Below, one piece after another: positions 1 through 5,347 of a DNA stretch of 6,309 bases; the first letter of the stretch is position 1; every line of letters starts with the position of its first letter. Source of the DNA: an uncultured Lentisphaeria bacterium (GTDB taxonomy: Bacteria; Verrucomicrobiota; Lentisphaeria; JABSQK01; CAJWLW01); NCBI GenBank assembly GCA_913042885.1, contig CAJWLW010000288.1:1-6309 (forward strand), given 5' to 3'. The position numbers and the translations under genes are program-made. The notes beneath the pieces were generated by a model. The model was not told the DNA's origin and searched no databases. It saw nothing but the letters and a program-made list of their open reading frames with translations.

Positions 1-54
1 GATCTCGCCTATATCTTGCATATAGGCTTTCATTGGATCATTCTTGTGGTACAT
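1..54 (-). CDS. Sigma-70 family RNA polymerase sigma factor, N-terminal fragment (runs off the left edge)
   Basis: Reading the minus strand from ATG at 54 gives 18 in-frame codons without a stop: MYHKNDPMKAYMQDIGEI. The pattern DPxxxYMxxIGEI is the start of sigma-70 region 1.2 (commonly D-P-V-x-x-Y-L-x-x-I/M-G-x-I-P-L-L-T), the segment next to the non-template strand discriminator contact. A region 1.2 motif only five residues from the start implies a factor lacking the long acidic region 1.1. A purine-rich AAAAGGGA stretch lies about six bases upstream of the ATG and can serve as a ribosome binding site. The gene is divergent from the flippase-like gene. Only 18 residues are visible, so I cannot say whether it is the primary sigma (RpoD/SigA) or an alternative one, and a chance match is possible. 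Confidence 0.6.
   Translation of the reverse strand, partial: MYHKNDPMKAYMQDIGEI
7..27. repeat. Perfect inverted repeat, 8-bp arms and 5-bp centre, inside the sigma factor start
   Basis: GCCTATAT (7-14) and ATATAGGC (20-27) are exact reverse complements around CTTGC. The repeat covers codons 10-16 of the minus-strand sigma-like gene. It could form a hairpin in the early coding part of the mRNA or be a protein-binding palindrome, or simply result from the codons for A-Y-M-Q-D-I-G. Confidence 0.5.
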
Positions 55-96
55 TTTAGTCCCTTTTAACGTTCCCTAATTTCTCTGTTGATTTGC

Positions 97-140
97 CTGG
101 AAAACTCTAACAACGCCGATCCCCGCGGCAGTTGTTCCAG
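97..140 (-). promoter_or_regulatory. Possible stem-loop in the leader of the sigma-like gene
   Basis: AACAACGCCG (109-118) pairs with CGGC-A-GTTGTT (126-136) through ten base pairs with one bulged base and a 7-base loop. CTGG (97-100) and CCAG (137-140) can extend the stem after an internal bulge. On the minus strand it would lie about 43 bases 5' of the sigma-like ATG at 54. No T-tract follows it, so it does not look like an intrinsic terminator. The pairing is seen in the sequence; any regulatory role is inference. Confidence 0.3.
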
Positions 141-144
141 AACG

Positions 145-174
145 ATTATTCGCGGTTGAAGCCCCCCGCTCCAA
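145..174 (-). promoter_or_regulatory. Weak candidate sigma-70 promoter for the sigma-like gene
   Basis: On the minus strand, AATAAT (145-150, five of six matches to TATAAT) is preceded at 18 bp by TTGGAG (169-174, three of six matches to TTGACA). Initiation near 138 would give a leader of roughly 85 bases. The -35 match is poor, so this is a candidate only. Confidence 0.25.
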
Positions 175-176
175 CC

Positions 177-207
177 TTGACAAACACCGGGCGCCGGTGA
201 TTGCCAA
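177..207. repeat. 31-bp imperfect palindrome in the divergent intergenic region
   Basis: TTGACAAACACCGG (177-190) and the reverse complement of 194-207, TTGGCAATCACCGG, agree at 12 of 14 positions, around a GCG centre. The inner six pairs (CACCGG/CCGGTG) are perfect. The left arm begins with a consensus -35 hexamer TTGACA, but no acceptable -10 lies 16-18 bp downstream on the plus strand (200-205 is ATTGCC). There is no T-tract on either side, so a terminator is unlikely. Size and symmetry suit an operator for a dimeric DNA-binding protein placed between two divergent genes, but that role is inferred. Confidence 0.45.
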
Positions 208-296
208 AAGAGCAGAAACGTCAAATCCAGAATATACCTTAACCCTGGTTGGCTGTCAACTATTTGGGTCCATTTTTTTTTGAAACGAGACCCCCT

Positions 297-1355
297 ATGG
301 CTGCATCTAAACGCCGTTCGATTTTTTTCACAGTGCTCCGCGCCGCCATCGGAATCGGCATCGCCACCTACGTAATTGTTCAGATTTTGCGACATGCAGA
401 GGTCGATCTGGCCGTCGAATTCGGCCAGTGTAAGTGGGGCCTGATTGCCCTCGGCTTCCTGTTCTACGCCGTCCTCCTCGTCATGACCATCGTGCGCTGG
501 CATATCCTGCTCATCGTCCAGGATATCCGCCTGCGCGCCATGAGCCTGGTGCAGCTCACCATGATCGGCATTTTCTGGAGTGGGGTCATCCCCGGCACCA
601 TTACCGGAGATTTCGTAAAAATGTACTACATCGCCCAGCACGCCGGCGAAAAAACCAGCGCTGCGGTATTGACGATCGTGCTGGACCGGCTCGTCGGACT
701 GATGGGCCTGTTCGTCGTTGCCAGCATCTCGGTGCTGGCCGCGCTCGATTTCATTCGCACGGCACCAGACCACCTGCAAGTGGCTGTGGGCATCATCACC
801 GGCGGCAGCATCTGCGGCCTCGCCAGTGTGATTGCCATCGCTTTTCGCGAGCAACTGCAGCGGTTGCCCGGGGTGCGGCACCTGATCGAATTCGGCGCCC
901 GGGTTCTACCCGACAAGTTCACCGGCATCATCGAACGCATGTCGGAAGCGCTCGATCTGTACCGCACCAAACCCCGTGCCGTGGTGCTGGCGTTGCTGTT
1001 CTCGGTCATCGGCCATTCGGCGTTCGCCATGGCCGTTTACTGCATTGGCAAGGCATTCGGCGAGGAGATCATCTCGGTCGCGATGTATTTCGTGACAGTC
1101 CAAGTGGCAAACTGCGTTGCCTCGATTCCACTGACGCCGGCGGGCCTGGGCAGCCGCGACCTGGTGATCAGCCACTTTTTCACGGAACTGGGTGCCGATG
1201 GTGCAAAGGCGGCGATTGTCGCGCTGGGGCTTAGTCTGGTAATCGTCACGTGGACAGCGATTGCCTGCGTGTTCTGGATCCTCTCGCGTCGTCACGGTGA
1301 GGAAGGACCCGGTGGGTCGAAACCGAAGGCCGAGGGCGTCGCGTCGCCAAGTTAA
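297..1355 (+). CDS. Flippase-like integral membrane protein (lysylphosphatidylglycerol synthase TM / UPF0104 family)
   Basis: The predicted protein has 352 residues with several hydrophobic segments, roughly at 9-31, 48-66, 84-99, 122-150, 162-183, 228-250, 260-278 and 305-330, and a polar C-terminal tail (331-352). Family-type signatures are V-R-W-x-x-L (66-71), PGTITGDFVK (99-108), DRLVGL (130-135) and PLTPAGLGSRD (278-288), which match the conserved P-x-x-x-G-D and P-x-T-P-G-G-L-G motifs of the LPG_synthase_TM family (PF03706). Members include the flippase half of MprF and the stand-alone YbhN/AglD-type proteins. There is no C-terminal aminoacyl-transferase domain, so it is unlikely to make lysyl-lipid itself; substrate unknown, probably a lipid or glycolipid of the inner membrane. 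ATG 297 is chosen because the upstream in-frame TTG at 249 adds an unconserved stretch rich in Phe and Pro. The ribosome binding site is weak. The gene is divergent from the sigma-like gene and 92 bp upstream of adk. Confidence 0.85.
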   Translation: MAASKRRSIFFTVLRAAIGIGIATYVIVQILRHAEVDLAVEFGQCKWGLIALGFLFYAVLLVMTIVRWHILLIVQDIRLRAMSLVQLTMIGIFWSGVIPGTITGDFVKMYYIAQHAGEKTSAAVLTIVLDRLVGLMGLFVVASISVLAALDFIRTAPDHLQVAVGIITGGSICGLASVIAIAFREQLQRLPGVRHLIEFGARVLPDKFTGIIERMSEALDLYRTKPRAVVLALLFSVIGHSAFAMAVYCIGKAFGEEIISVAMYFVTVQVANCVASIPLTPAGLGSRDLVISHFFTELGADGAKAAIVALGLSLVIVTWTAIACVFWILSRRHGEEGPGGSKPKAEGVASPS

Positions 1356-1382
1356 GAGGCGCGAGTTGTAGGCGCCAGGCTT

Positions 1383-1410
1383 TTGCATGAGCCGCGGGCG
1401 GCCTTATATT
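1383..1410 (+). promoter_or_regulatory. Probable promoter of adk-map-infA
   Basis: TATATT (1405-1410, five of six matches to TATAAT) is preceded at 16 bp by TTGCAT (1383-1388, three of six matches to TTGACA). Transcription would start near 1417, giving a leader of about 30 bases that contains T8 and the adk ribosome binding site. The 92-bp gap after the flippase-like gene supports an independent start. A weak 5-bp stem (1358-1362 with 1372-1376) followed by TTTT just before it might end the upstream transcript. Confidence 0.45.
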
Positions 1411-1430
1411 GTGCGGCATGTGTTTTTTTT

Positions 1431-1438
1431 GGAGGAAG
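1431..1438 (+). promoter_or_regulatory. Strong ribosome binding site fixing the adk start
   Basis: GGAGGAAG lies nine bases before ATG 1448 and is the best Shine-Dalgarno match in the window. It shows that the upstream in-frame ATG at 1409, whose 13 extra codons would include this site, is not the real start. A run of eight T residues (1423-1430) precedes it. Confidence 0.85.
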
Positions 1439-1447
1439 TTTCTAACC

Positions 1448-2089
1448 ATGGCAAACTATGCATTTCTTGGCCCCCCGGGCGTTGGCAAGGGGACATTGGC
1501 GGCGGAGTTCTGTGAAGCGCGCGGTATGCAACACGTGTCGACAGGCGACCTGTTGCGGGCAGAGATCCAGGCGGGTTCCGAGCTTGGCTGCCGGGTCCAG
1601 GAGTTTGTCAGCAGCGGTGGGCTGGTGCCGGACGGGATCATTCTCGACCTGATGGAAAACTTTCTGACCAGCGGCAGTGATGCCAACTACATTCTCGATG
1701 GCTTCCCACGAACCATCGAGCAGGCTGAGCGGGTCGAGGCGATGGCGGACACGATCGGCTTCCACCTGATGGCAGCGATCCTTCTGGAAGCATCGGACGA
1801 AATTGTGGTGGAACGACTGACCGGCAGGCAGGTGTGCCGTGGCTGCAAGGCGACGTATCACCTGAGTTTTGGACCGCCGCAGCAGCCAGGCCTTTGTGAC
1901 AAATGCAACGGTGAGTTGCATCAGCGCGTTGACGACCAGGAAGAAACAGTGCGACGGCGGCTGGAGGTTTACCGGAATCAAACGGCACCGCTGATCGATT
2001 TTTACGACAATCTCAACCGGATCATACGTATCGATGCGTCGTCAGACAAAGCGACAAATTTTGCAGCGCTCAGCGAAAAAGTCCCGTAG
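1448..2089 (+). CDS. adk: Adenylate kinase
   Basis: Interconverts ATP + AMP and 2 ADP in the cytoplasm, setting adenylate balance. The 213-residue protein has the P-loop GPPGVGKGT (8-16), the AMP-site STGDLLR (31-37), DGFPRT (84-89), the LID start RLTGR (123-127), and the LID end D162-D163 with R169-R171. The LID carries four cysteines (130, 133, 150, 153) in two C-x2-C pairs, the structural zinc-binding type rather than the E. coli zinc-free type. Length is normal for the long-LID form. ATG 1448 begins the family-typical N-terminus (MANYAFLG) directly after a strong ribosome binding site. It is first in adk-map-infA, and its last codons may overlap the next gene. In many bacteria these three genes follow secY in the spc ribosomal operon; here the preceding gene is the flippase-like protein instead. 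Confidence 0.97.
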   Translation: MANYAFLGPPGVGKGTLAAEFCEARGMQHVSTGDLLRAEIQAGSELGCRVQEFVSSGGLVPDGIILDLMENFLTSGSDANYILDGFPRTIEQAERVEAMADTIGFHLMAAILLEASDEIVVERLTGRQVCRGCKATYHLSFGPPQQPGLCDKCNGELHQRVDDQEETVRRRLEVYRNQTAPLIDFYDNLNRIIRIDASSDKATNFAALSEKVP

Positions 2090-2876
2090 CGAGCGGGACG
2101 GCGGGAAGCCGCAGTGCATCATTCACACGGCTGAGGAGATCGAGGGTATTCGCCAAGCAGCAGCGACGACATCGGCGATTCTCGAGACCATCCTTGCAGG
2201 TATCGGGCCCGGAGTCGCACTGAACGACCTCGACTTGCTGGCTGGCGCCGTCATGCGCGACCACAGCGTGGACAGCGCCTTCAAAGGGTATTTGGGCTTC
2301 CCGGGCGAGATTTGCATCTCGGTCAACGACGAAGTAGTACATGGCATCAGCTGCCGGGACCGTATCATCCAGCTCGGCGACATCGTAAGTGTTGACTGCG
2401 GCACCCGTTGCGGGGGGTACATCGGTGATACCGCAAAAACTGTCAGCGTCGGGCCGGCTGTCGGGCAGGTCGCCAACCTGATGGCAGTTACCGAGAAAAG
2501 CCTGATGGCCGGTATCGATGTAGCCCGGGCCGGCAACACCGTCTGGGACATTGGCGTCGCCATCGAGAACGTCGTCAGCGCCTCGGGTTACAAGGTCGTG
2601 CGCGACTTTGTCGGCCATGGCTGCGGCGTCAAACTGCATGAAGCACCGGAAGTGCCGAACTATCCGACGGCAAAATCACGGGAACCGCTGTACGCCGGAA
2701 TGGTGCTGGCACTGGAACCCATGGTCAACGTTGGTGACCATCGCGTCAAAATCGACGACGACGGTTGGACCGTGCGCACGATCGACGGTAGCTGGTCAGC
2801 GCATTTCGAACATATGATCCTGATAACTGAATCCAAACCGGAGATCCTCACGTGGCCGAAGAATGCATCAAATTAG
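2034..2876 (+). CDS. map: Type I methionine aminopeptidase (true start uncertain)
   Basis: Removes the initiator methionine from nascent proteins. All metal ligands of the MetAP family are present (numbering from ATG 2034): D121 (VSVDCG), D132 (GDTAKT), H195 (VGHGCG), E228 (ALEPM) and E259 (FEHMILIT). Also present are the substrate-site histidines H103 (EVVHGI) and H202 (KLHEAP). The start is unclear. ATG 2034 overlaps adk by 56 bp, lacks a ribosome binding site and adds about 28 basic residues absent from typical enzymes; TTG 2061 is the only other canonical in-frame start nearby. The family N-terminus (M-I-I-x-T-x-E-E-I-E) begins at about 2118, where the codons are ATC ATT. A GTG at 2114-2116 lies one base out of register. 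The real gene may therefore begin near 2114-2118, about 24 bp after the adk stop and behind the purine-rich GGCGGGAAG. The 3' end overlaps infA by 25 bp. Confidence 0.93.
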   Translation: MRRQTKRQILQRSAKKSRSERDGGKPQCIIHTAEEIEGIRQAAATTSAILETILAGIGPGVALNDLDLLAGAVMRDHSVDSAFKGYLGFPGEICISVNDEVVHGISCRDRIIQLGDIVSVDCGTRCGGYIGDTAKTVSVGPAVGQVANLMAVTEKSLMAGIDVARAGNTVWDIGVAIENVVSASGYKVVRDFVGHGCGVKLHEAPEVPNYPTAKSREPLYAGMVLALEPMVNVGDHRVKIDDDGWTVRTIDGSWSAHFEHMILITESKPEILTWPKNASN

Positions 2877-3067
2877 AAGGAACAGTGAAAGAGCTACTGC
2901 CCAATACAATGTTTCGGGTCGTACTCGAGAACGGGCATGAAGTGCTTGCCCACATCAGTGGGAAAATGCGCCTGCATTTCATCCGTATCCTGCCTGGCGA
3001 CCGAGTGACGCTCGAAATGTCGCCGTACGACCTGACGAAAGGTCGTATCACGTATCGCAAGAAGTAA
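2852..3067 (+). CDS. infA: Translation initiation factor IF-1
   Basis: Encodes a 71-residue single S1/OB-fold protein that occupies the 30S A-site region during initiation with IF-2 and IF-3. It closely resembles E. coli IF-1, with the conserved blocks [33 protein letters not shown] and [13 protein letters not shown]. Length is exactly that of the family. The start is GTG at 2852, seven bases after GGAGA (2840-2844), inside the end of map; the 25-bp overlap suggests translational coupling to map. It is the last gene of adk-map-infA, and the next gene, rnhB, converges on it 182 bp away. Confidence 0.98.
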   Translation: MAEECIKLEGTVKELLPNTMFRVVLENGHEVLAHISGKMRLHFIRILPGDRVTLEMSPYDLTKGRITYRKK

Positions 3068-3249
3068 GCCTGCCCGCCTGCCTGCAGAAAATGGAAGTCG
3101 ACCGGCCCCGGCAAGGAATCGCTCCCGGAAAATTCCCCAAATGCCTCCCGGCTCGTGATTTACGTCACGTAAGCAGGGCCTCCCCGCGCACGATGTTCGC
3201 AGACGCCGTAAATGAAGAGCACAGAGACGTCTCCCGACTCGGAATCCGC
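3068..3249. other. Convergent intergenic region without recognisable terminator
   Basis: The 182 bp lie between the 3' ends of infA (plus) and rnhB (minus). I searched for a GC-rich hairpin followed by a T-tract on either strand and found none. Short palindromes (GAGACGTCTC at 3224-3233, TTACG-TCA-CGTAA at 3160-3172) are too small to count. No plausible reading frame with a ribosome binding site is seen. Confidence 0.6.
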
Positions 3250-3924
3250 TCAAAGGAAGTCGAATGACGGCTGAAACTTCTCCGCCTCAACCCACGCCAC
3301 CGGAGCGAAGGAACGGCGGTGAATCGGGCTCGCGCCGAGTGCCGCGAGCGCCGTTAGATGCTCCAGCGTACCGTAGCCTTTGTGCTGCTCGAAGCCGTAC
3401 CCGGGAAAACGTTCGCCGTATGCCGTCATGAGTCGATCGCGCAGAACTTTGGCAATGACACTGGCAGCAGCGATACAGGCACATTTGCGATCACCCTTGA
3501 CGATGCTCCGGCAGGGCGCCGGCATGCCCGGCACCGGCAAGCCGTCGACGAGGATCAGATCGATCTCGTCAAACTGTACCGTAGCCCGCTGCATCGCGAC
3601 GTCGTTGGCGCGCAGAACATTGAGCCGGTCAATCTCGGACGCCGAGATCACCGCCGCCGTCGCAACAATATCCGGGGCGGCCAGCAATGCCTCGAACACA
3701 ACCTCCCGCTCGGGCGCGGTCATCACTTTGGAGTCGTTGAGGTCGTCGTGGCGGAAGGCAGGGGGCAAAGCAACAGCTGCCGCTACGATCGGTCCGGCCA
3801 ACGGCCCGCGGCCAGCTTCGTCGACACCGACAATATGCTGCAGGCCGTAGCGGTGGGCCACCGTCTCGATCTCATACAGAGAAGCGGGTGACTCAGGCAA
3901 TTCGAGAAAAGAAAAAAAGTCCAA
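3250..3924 (-). CDS. rnhB: Ribonuclease HII
   Basis: Cleaves the RNA strand of RNA:DNA hybrids and cuts at single ribonucleotides embedded in DNA, starting ribonucleotide excision repair. The 224-residue protein shows the family signature GVDEAGRGPLAGP (33-45) with catalytic D35 and E36, LNDSK (62-66), catalytic D127 (LVDG), catalytic D145 (VKGD), and the AAASVIAKVLRDR motif (152-164), followed by GYGFEQHKGYGT. This supplies the D-E-D-D metal-binding set. The best start is TTG at 3924, because no ATG lies before the catalytic motif and the N-terminal LPESPASLYEIE is the usual lead-in of similar proteins. No clear Shine-Dalgarno precedes it. The TTG lies only three bases after the rplS stop, so it is probably translated by coupling; TTG at 3900 is an alternative. 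It is the last gene of the rpsP operon. Confidence 0.95.
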   Translation of the reverse strand: MDFFSFLELPESPASLYEIETVAHRYGLQHIVGVDEAGRGPLAGPIVAAAVALPPAFRHDDLNDSKVMTAPEREVVFEALLAAPDIVATAAVISASEIDRLNVLRANDVAMQRATVQFDEIDLILVDGLPVPGMPAPCRSIVKGDRKCACIAAASVIAKVLRDRLMTAYGERFPGYGFEQHKGYGTLEHLTALAALGASPIHRRSFAPVAWVEAEKFQPSFDFL

Positions 3925-3927
3925 GTC

Positions 3928-4284
3928 TTATTTGGCACCGCGCAGCTTTTCCCTGACGCGGGCATCCTTACCCTGGCGGTCGCGCAGATAATAGAGCTTG
4001 GCGCGAGACACATCACCGCGACGGATCACTTCGACATCGACGATGCGCGGTGAATGGACCGGGAATACGCGTTCGACGCCAAGGCCATAGGCCATGCGAC
4101 GGACCGTAAACGTCTCGTTGATGTCGTGACCACTACGGGCAATTACGGTGCCGGTAAACATCTGTACCCGCTCCTTGTCGCCCTCGCGGATCGCCACGTG
4201 AACTTTGACGGTGTCGCCGATTGCGAATTCGGGCGCCTGCTCCTTGAGCTGCTCTTTGTTGATCTTATCGATGATGACGTTCAT
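3928..4284 (-). CDS. rplS: 50S ribosomal protein L19
   Basis: L19 is a 118-residue protein of the large subunit near the interface with 16S rRNA. Conserved blocks are [71 protein letters not shown] and the basic C-terminus. Length is normal. ATG 4284 is chosen because L19 proteins begin here and an AGAGGAC ribosome binding site lies about eight bases upstream; the longer in-frame extension to 4545 overlaps trmD and is not conserved sequence. It is separated from trmD by 65 bp, the widest gap in this operon, and abuts rnhB by three bases. Confidence 0.98.
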   Translation of the reverse strand: MNVIIDKINKEQLKEQAPEFAIGDTVKVHVAIREGDKERVQMFTGTVIARSGHDINETFTVRRMAYGLGVERVFPVHSPRIVDVEVIRRGDVSRAKLYYLRDRQGKDARVREKLRGAK

Positions 4285-4349
4285 AGGGTAAGTCCTCTCG
4301 TCAGTATTGCGTACGATCAGGTTTCTAGGATTCCAAAATTGTGTCGGCT

Positions 4350-5021
4350 CTACACGAGCAGGTCGGGACGCCTTGTCCGGGTCCGCTCGGTCGCCATCTT
4401 CAAGCGCCACGTCTCGATTGCCGCATGATCGCCTGACAGCAGAATTTCCGGCACACGCATGCCACGATATTCCTCCGGGCGCGTGTACTGCGGATACTCC
4501 AGCAGTCCGTCGCTGAACGATTCTTTCACCGCCGACTCTTCGCACCCAAGAGCGCCGGGCAACAGCCGCACGATAGCATCAACGACGACCATGGCTGCAA
4601 GGTTGCCGTTGCTGAGAATGTAGTCTCCGATTGACAATTCCACGTCAGCCAGGTCGATGTGCACACGCTCATCGACCCCTTCGTAATGGCCGCAGATGAA
4701 AATTAAATGTGGCGCTTCCGCCAGCTCTTCGGCGTGCTGCTGCTGGAATTGCTGTCCTTGCGGCGACAGCAGCACGATTCGGCTCTGCGGCGTCCGCAAC
4801 GTGTCGACTGCCTCGAAGATCGGCTCCGGCTTCATCAGCATGCCGGCACCGCCCCCATAAGGCCGATCATCCACGCTGCGATGTCGATCGTGGGTGAACT
4901 CCCGCAAATCGACAAGATTGATTTCTATACATCCCTTTTCGCGAGCCCGTTTGACGATCGACTCATCAAACGGTCCTTTGTACATGGCCGGAAAAATCGT
5001 AATAATATCCAGCCGGGTCAT
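4350..5021 (-). CDS. trmD: tRNA (guanine-37-N1)-methyltransferase
   Basis: Uses S-adenosylmethionine to methylate G37 next to the anticodon of tRNAs reading CNN codons, preventing +1 frameshifts. The 223-residue SPOUT-class protein begins with the typical [14 protein letters not shown]. It contains [36 protein letters not shown], the knot segment [21 protein letters not shown] and [16 protein letters not shown], the last with the catalytic-site Asp. The C-terminal domain ends in [11 protein letters not shown], as in the shorter family members. Typical proteins have [20 protein letters not shown] here is a mild departure. The ATG overlaps the khpA stop as ATGA on the minus strand, a strong sign of coupling, with GGAAG about ten bases upstream. 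No rimM gene precedes it. Confidence 0.98.
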   Translation of the reverse strand: MTRLDIITIFPAMYKGPFDESIVKRAREKGCIEINLVDLREFTHDRHRSVDDRPYGGGAGMLMKPEPIFEAVDTLRTPQSRIVLLSPQGQQFQQQHAEELAEAPHLIFICGHYEGVDERVHIDLADVELSIGDYILSNGNLAAMVVVDAIVRLLPGALGCEESAVKESFSDGLLEYPQYTRPEEYRGMRVPEILLSGDHAAIETWRLKMATERTRTRRPDLLV

Positions 5022-5335
5022 TGATTCGCAACTTCCACCGATGCTTGCTTGTTCGAGCGCATCGCGGCGCCTTGCACAAGGGAACGGATCGCGGCGATTG
5101 TCTTGCCGTTACGTCCGATGATCTTCCCAATGTCGTCCTTGTCGCAGTAAATGCTGATTTCGATCGTAGCATCGGACTCGTGCGAATCGACGCTTACTTC
5201 ATCGGGGTTGTCGACGAGTCCACAGGTGACGTACTCGACGAAACCTGGAAGGTCCGAATCCCCAGGTGCGGGCAGGGCGGGCAGGGCGCCACTGTCTTCG
5301 CTGCCGAAAATCTTATTGAACAATTTGCCGATCAT
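5018..5335 (-). CDS. khpA: KH-domain RNA-binding protein KhpA with extended N-terminus
   Basis: A small single-KH RNA-binding protein (also called YlqC) usually encoded after rpsP. In Firmicutes it pairs with KhpB and influences cell division and RNA levels. The KH core occupies about residues 29-103: [18 protein letters not shown] matches the family start, and [19 protein letters not shown] carries the G-x-x-G loop as G74-R-N-G77. The usual length is about 75-80 residues; this one has 105 because of about 28 extra N-terminal residues: an amphipathic-looking [11 protein letters not shown], then an acidic, Pro/Ala-rich linker (12-28). ATG 5335 is the only suitable start and has GGGAG six bases upstream. 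It is 12 bp after rpsP and overlaps trmD by four bases. Confidence 0.9.
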   Translation of the reverse strand: MIGKLFNKIFGSEDSGALPALPAPGDSDLPGFVEYVTCGLVDNPDEVSVDSHESDATIEISIYCDKDDIGKIIGRNGKTIAAIRSLVQGAAMRSNKQASVEVANQ

Positions 5336-5347
5336 AGCGAACTCCCA

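Noticed and set aside
177..205. TTGACA at 177-182 as -35 of a promoter for the flippase-like gene
   Set aside because: The hexamer 17 bp downstream is ATTGCC, a poor -10, and the spacer is filled by the palindrome; alternatives at nearby spacings are no better.
66..881. Minus-strand open frame of 271 codons overlapping the flippase-like gene
   Set aside because: Composition rich in His, Asp and Glu is typical of an antisense shadow of a high-GC membrane protein gene; the plus strand has the conserved family motifs.
3160..3233. Small palindromes TTACG-TCA-CGTAA and GAGACGTCTC as a bidirectional terminator or operator
   Set aside because: Arms are only five bases, no T-tract follows, and palindromes this short are expected by chance in 182 bp.
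3928..4545. Longer L19 reading frame starting at 4545
   Set aside because: The extra 87 residues overlap trmD out of frame, lack L19 similarity, and a good ribosome binding site precedes ATG 4284.
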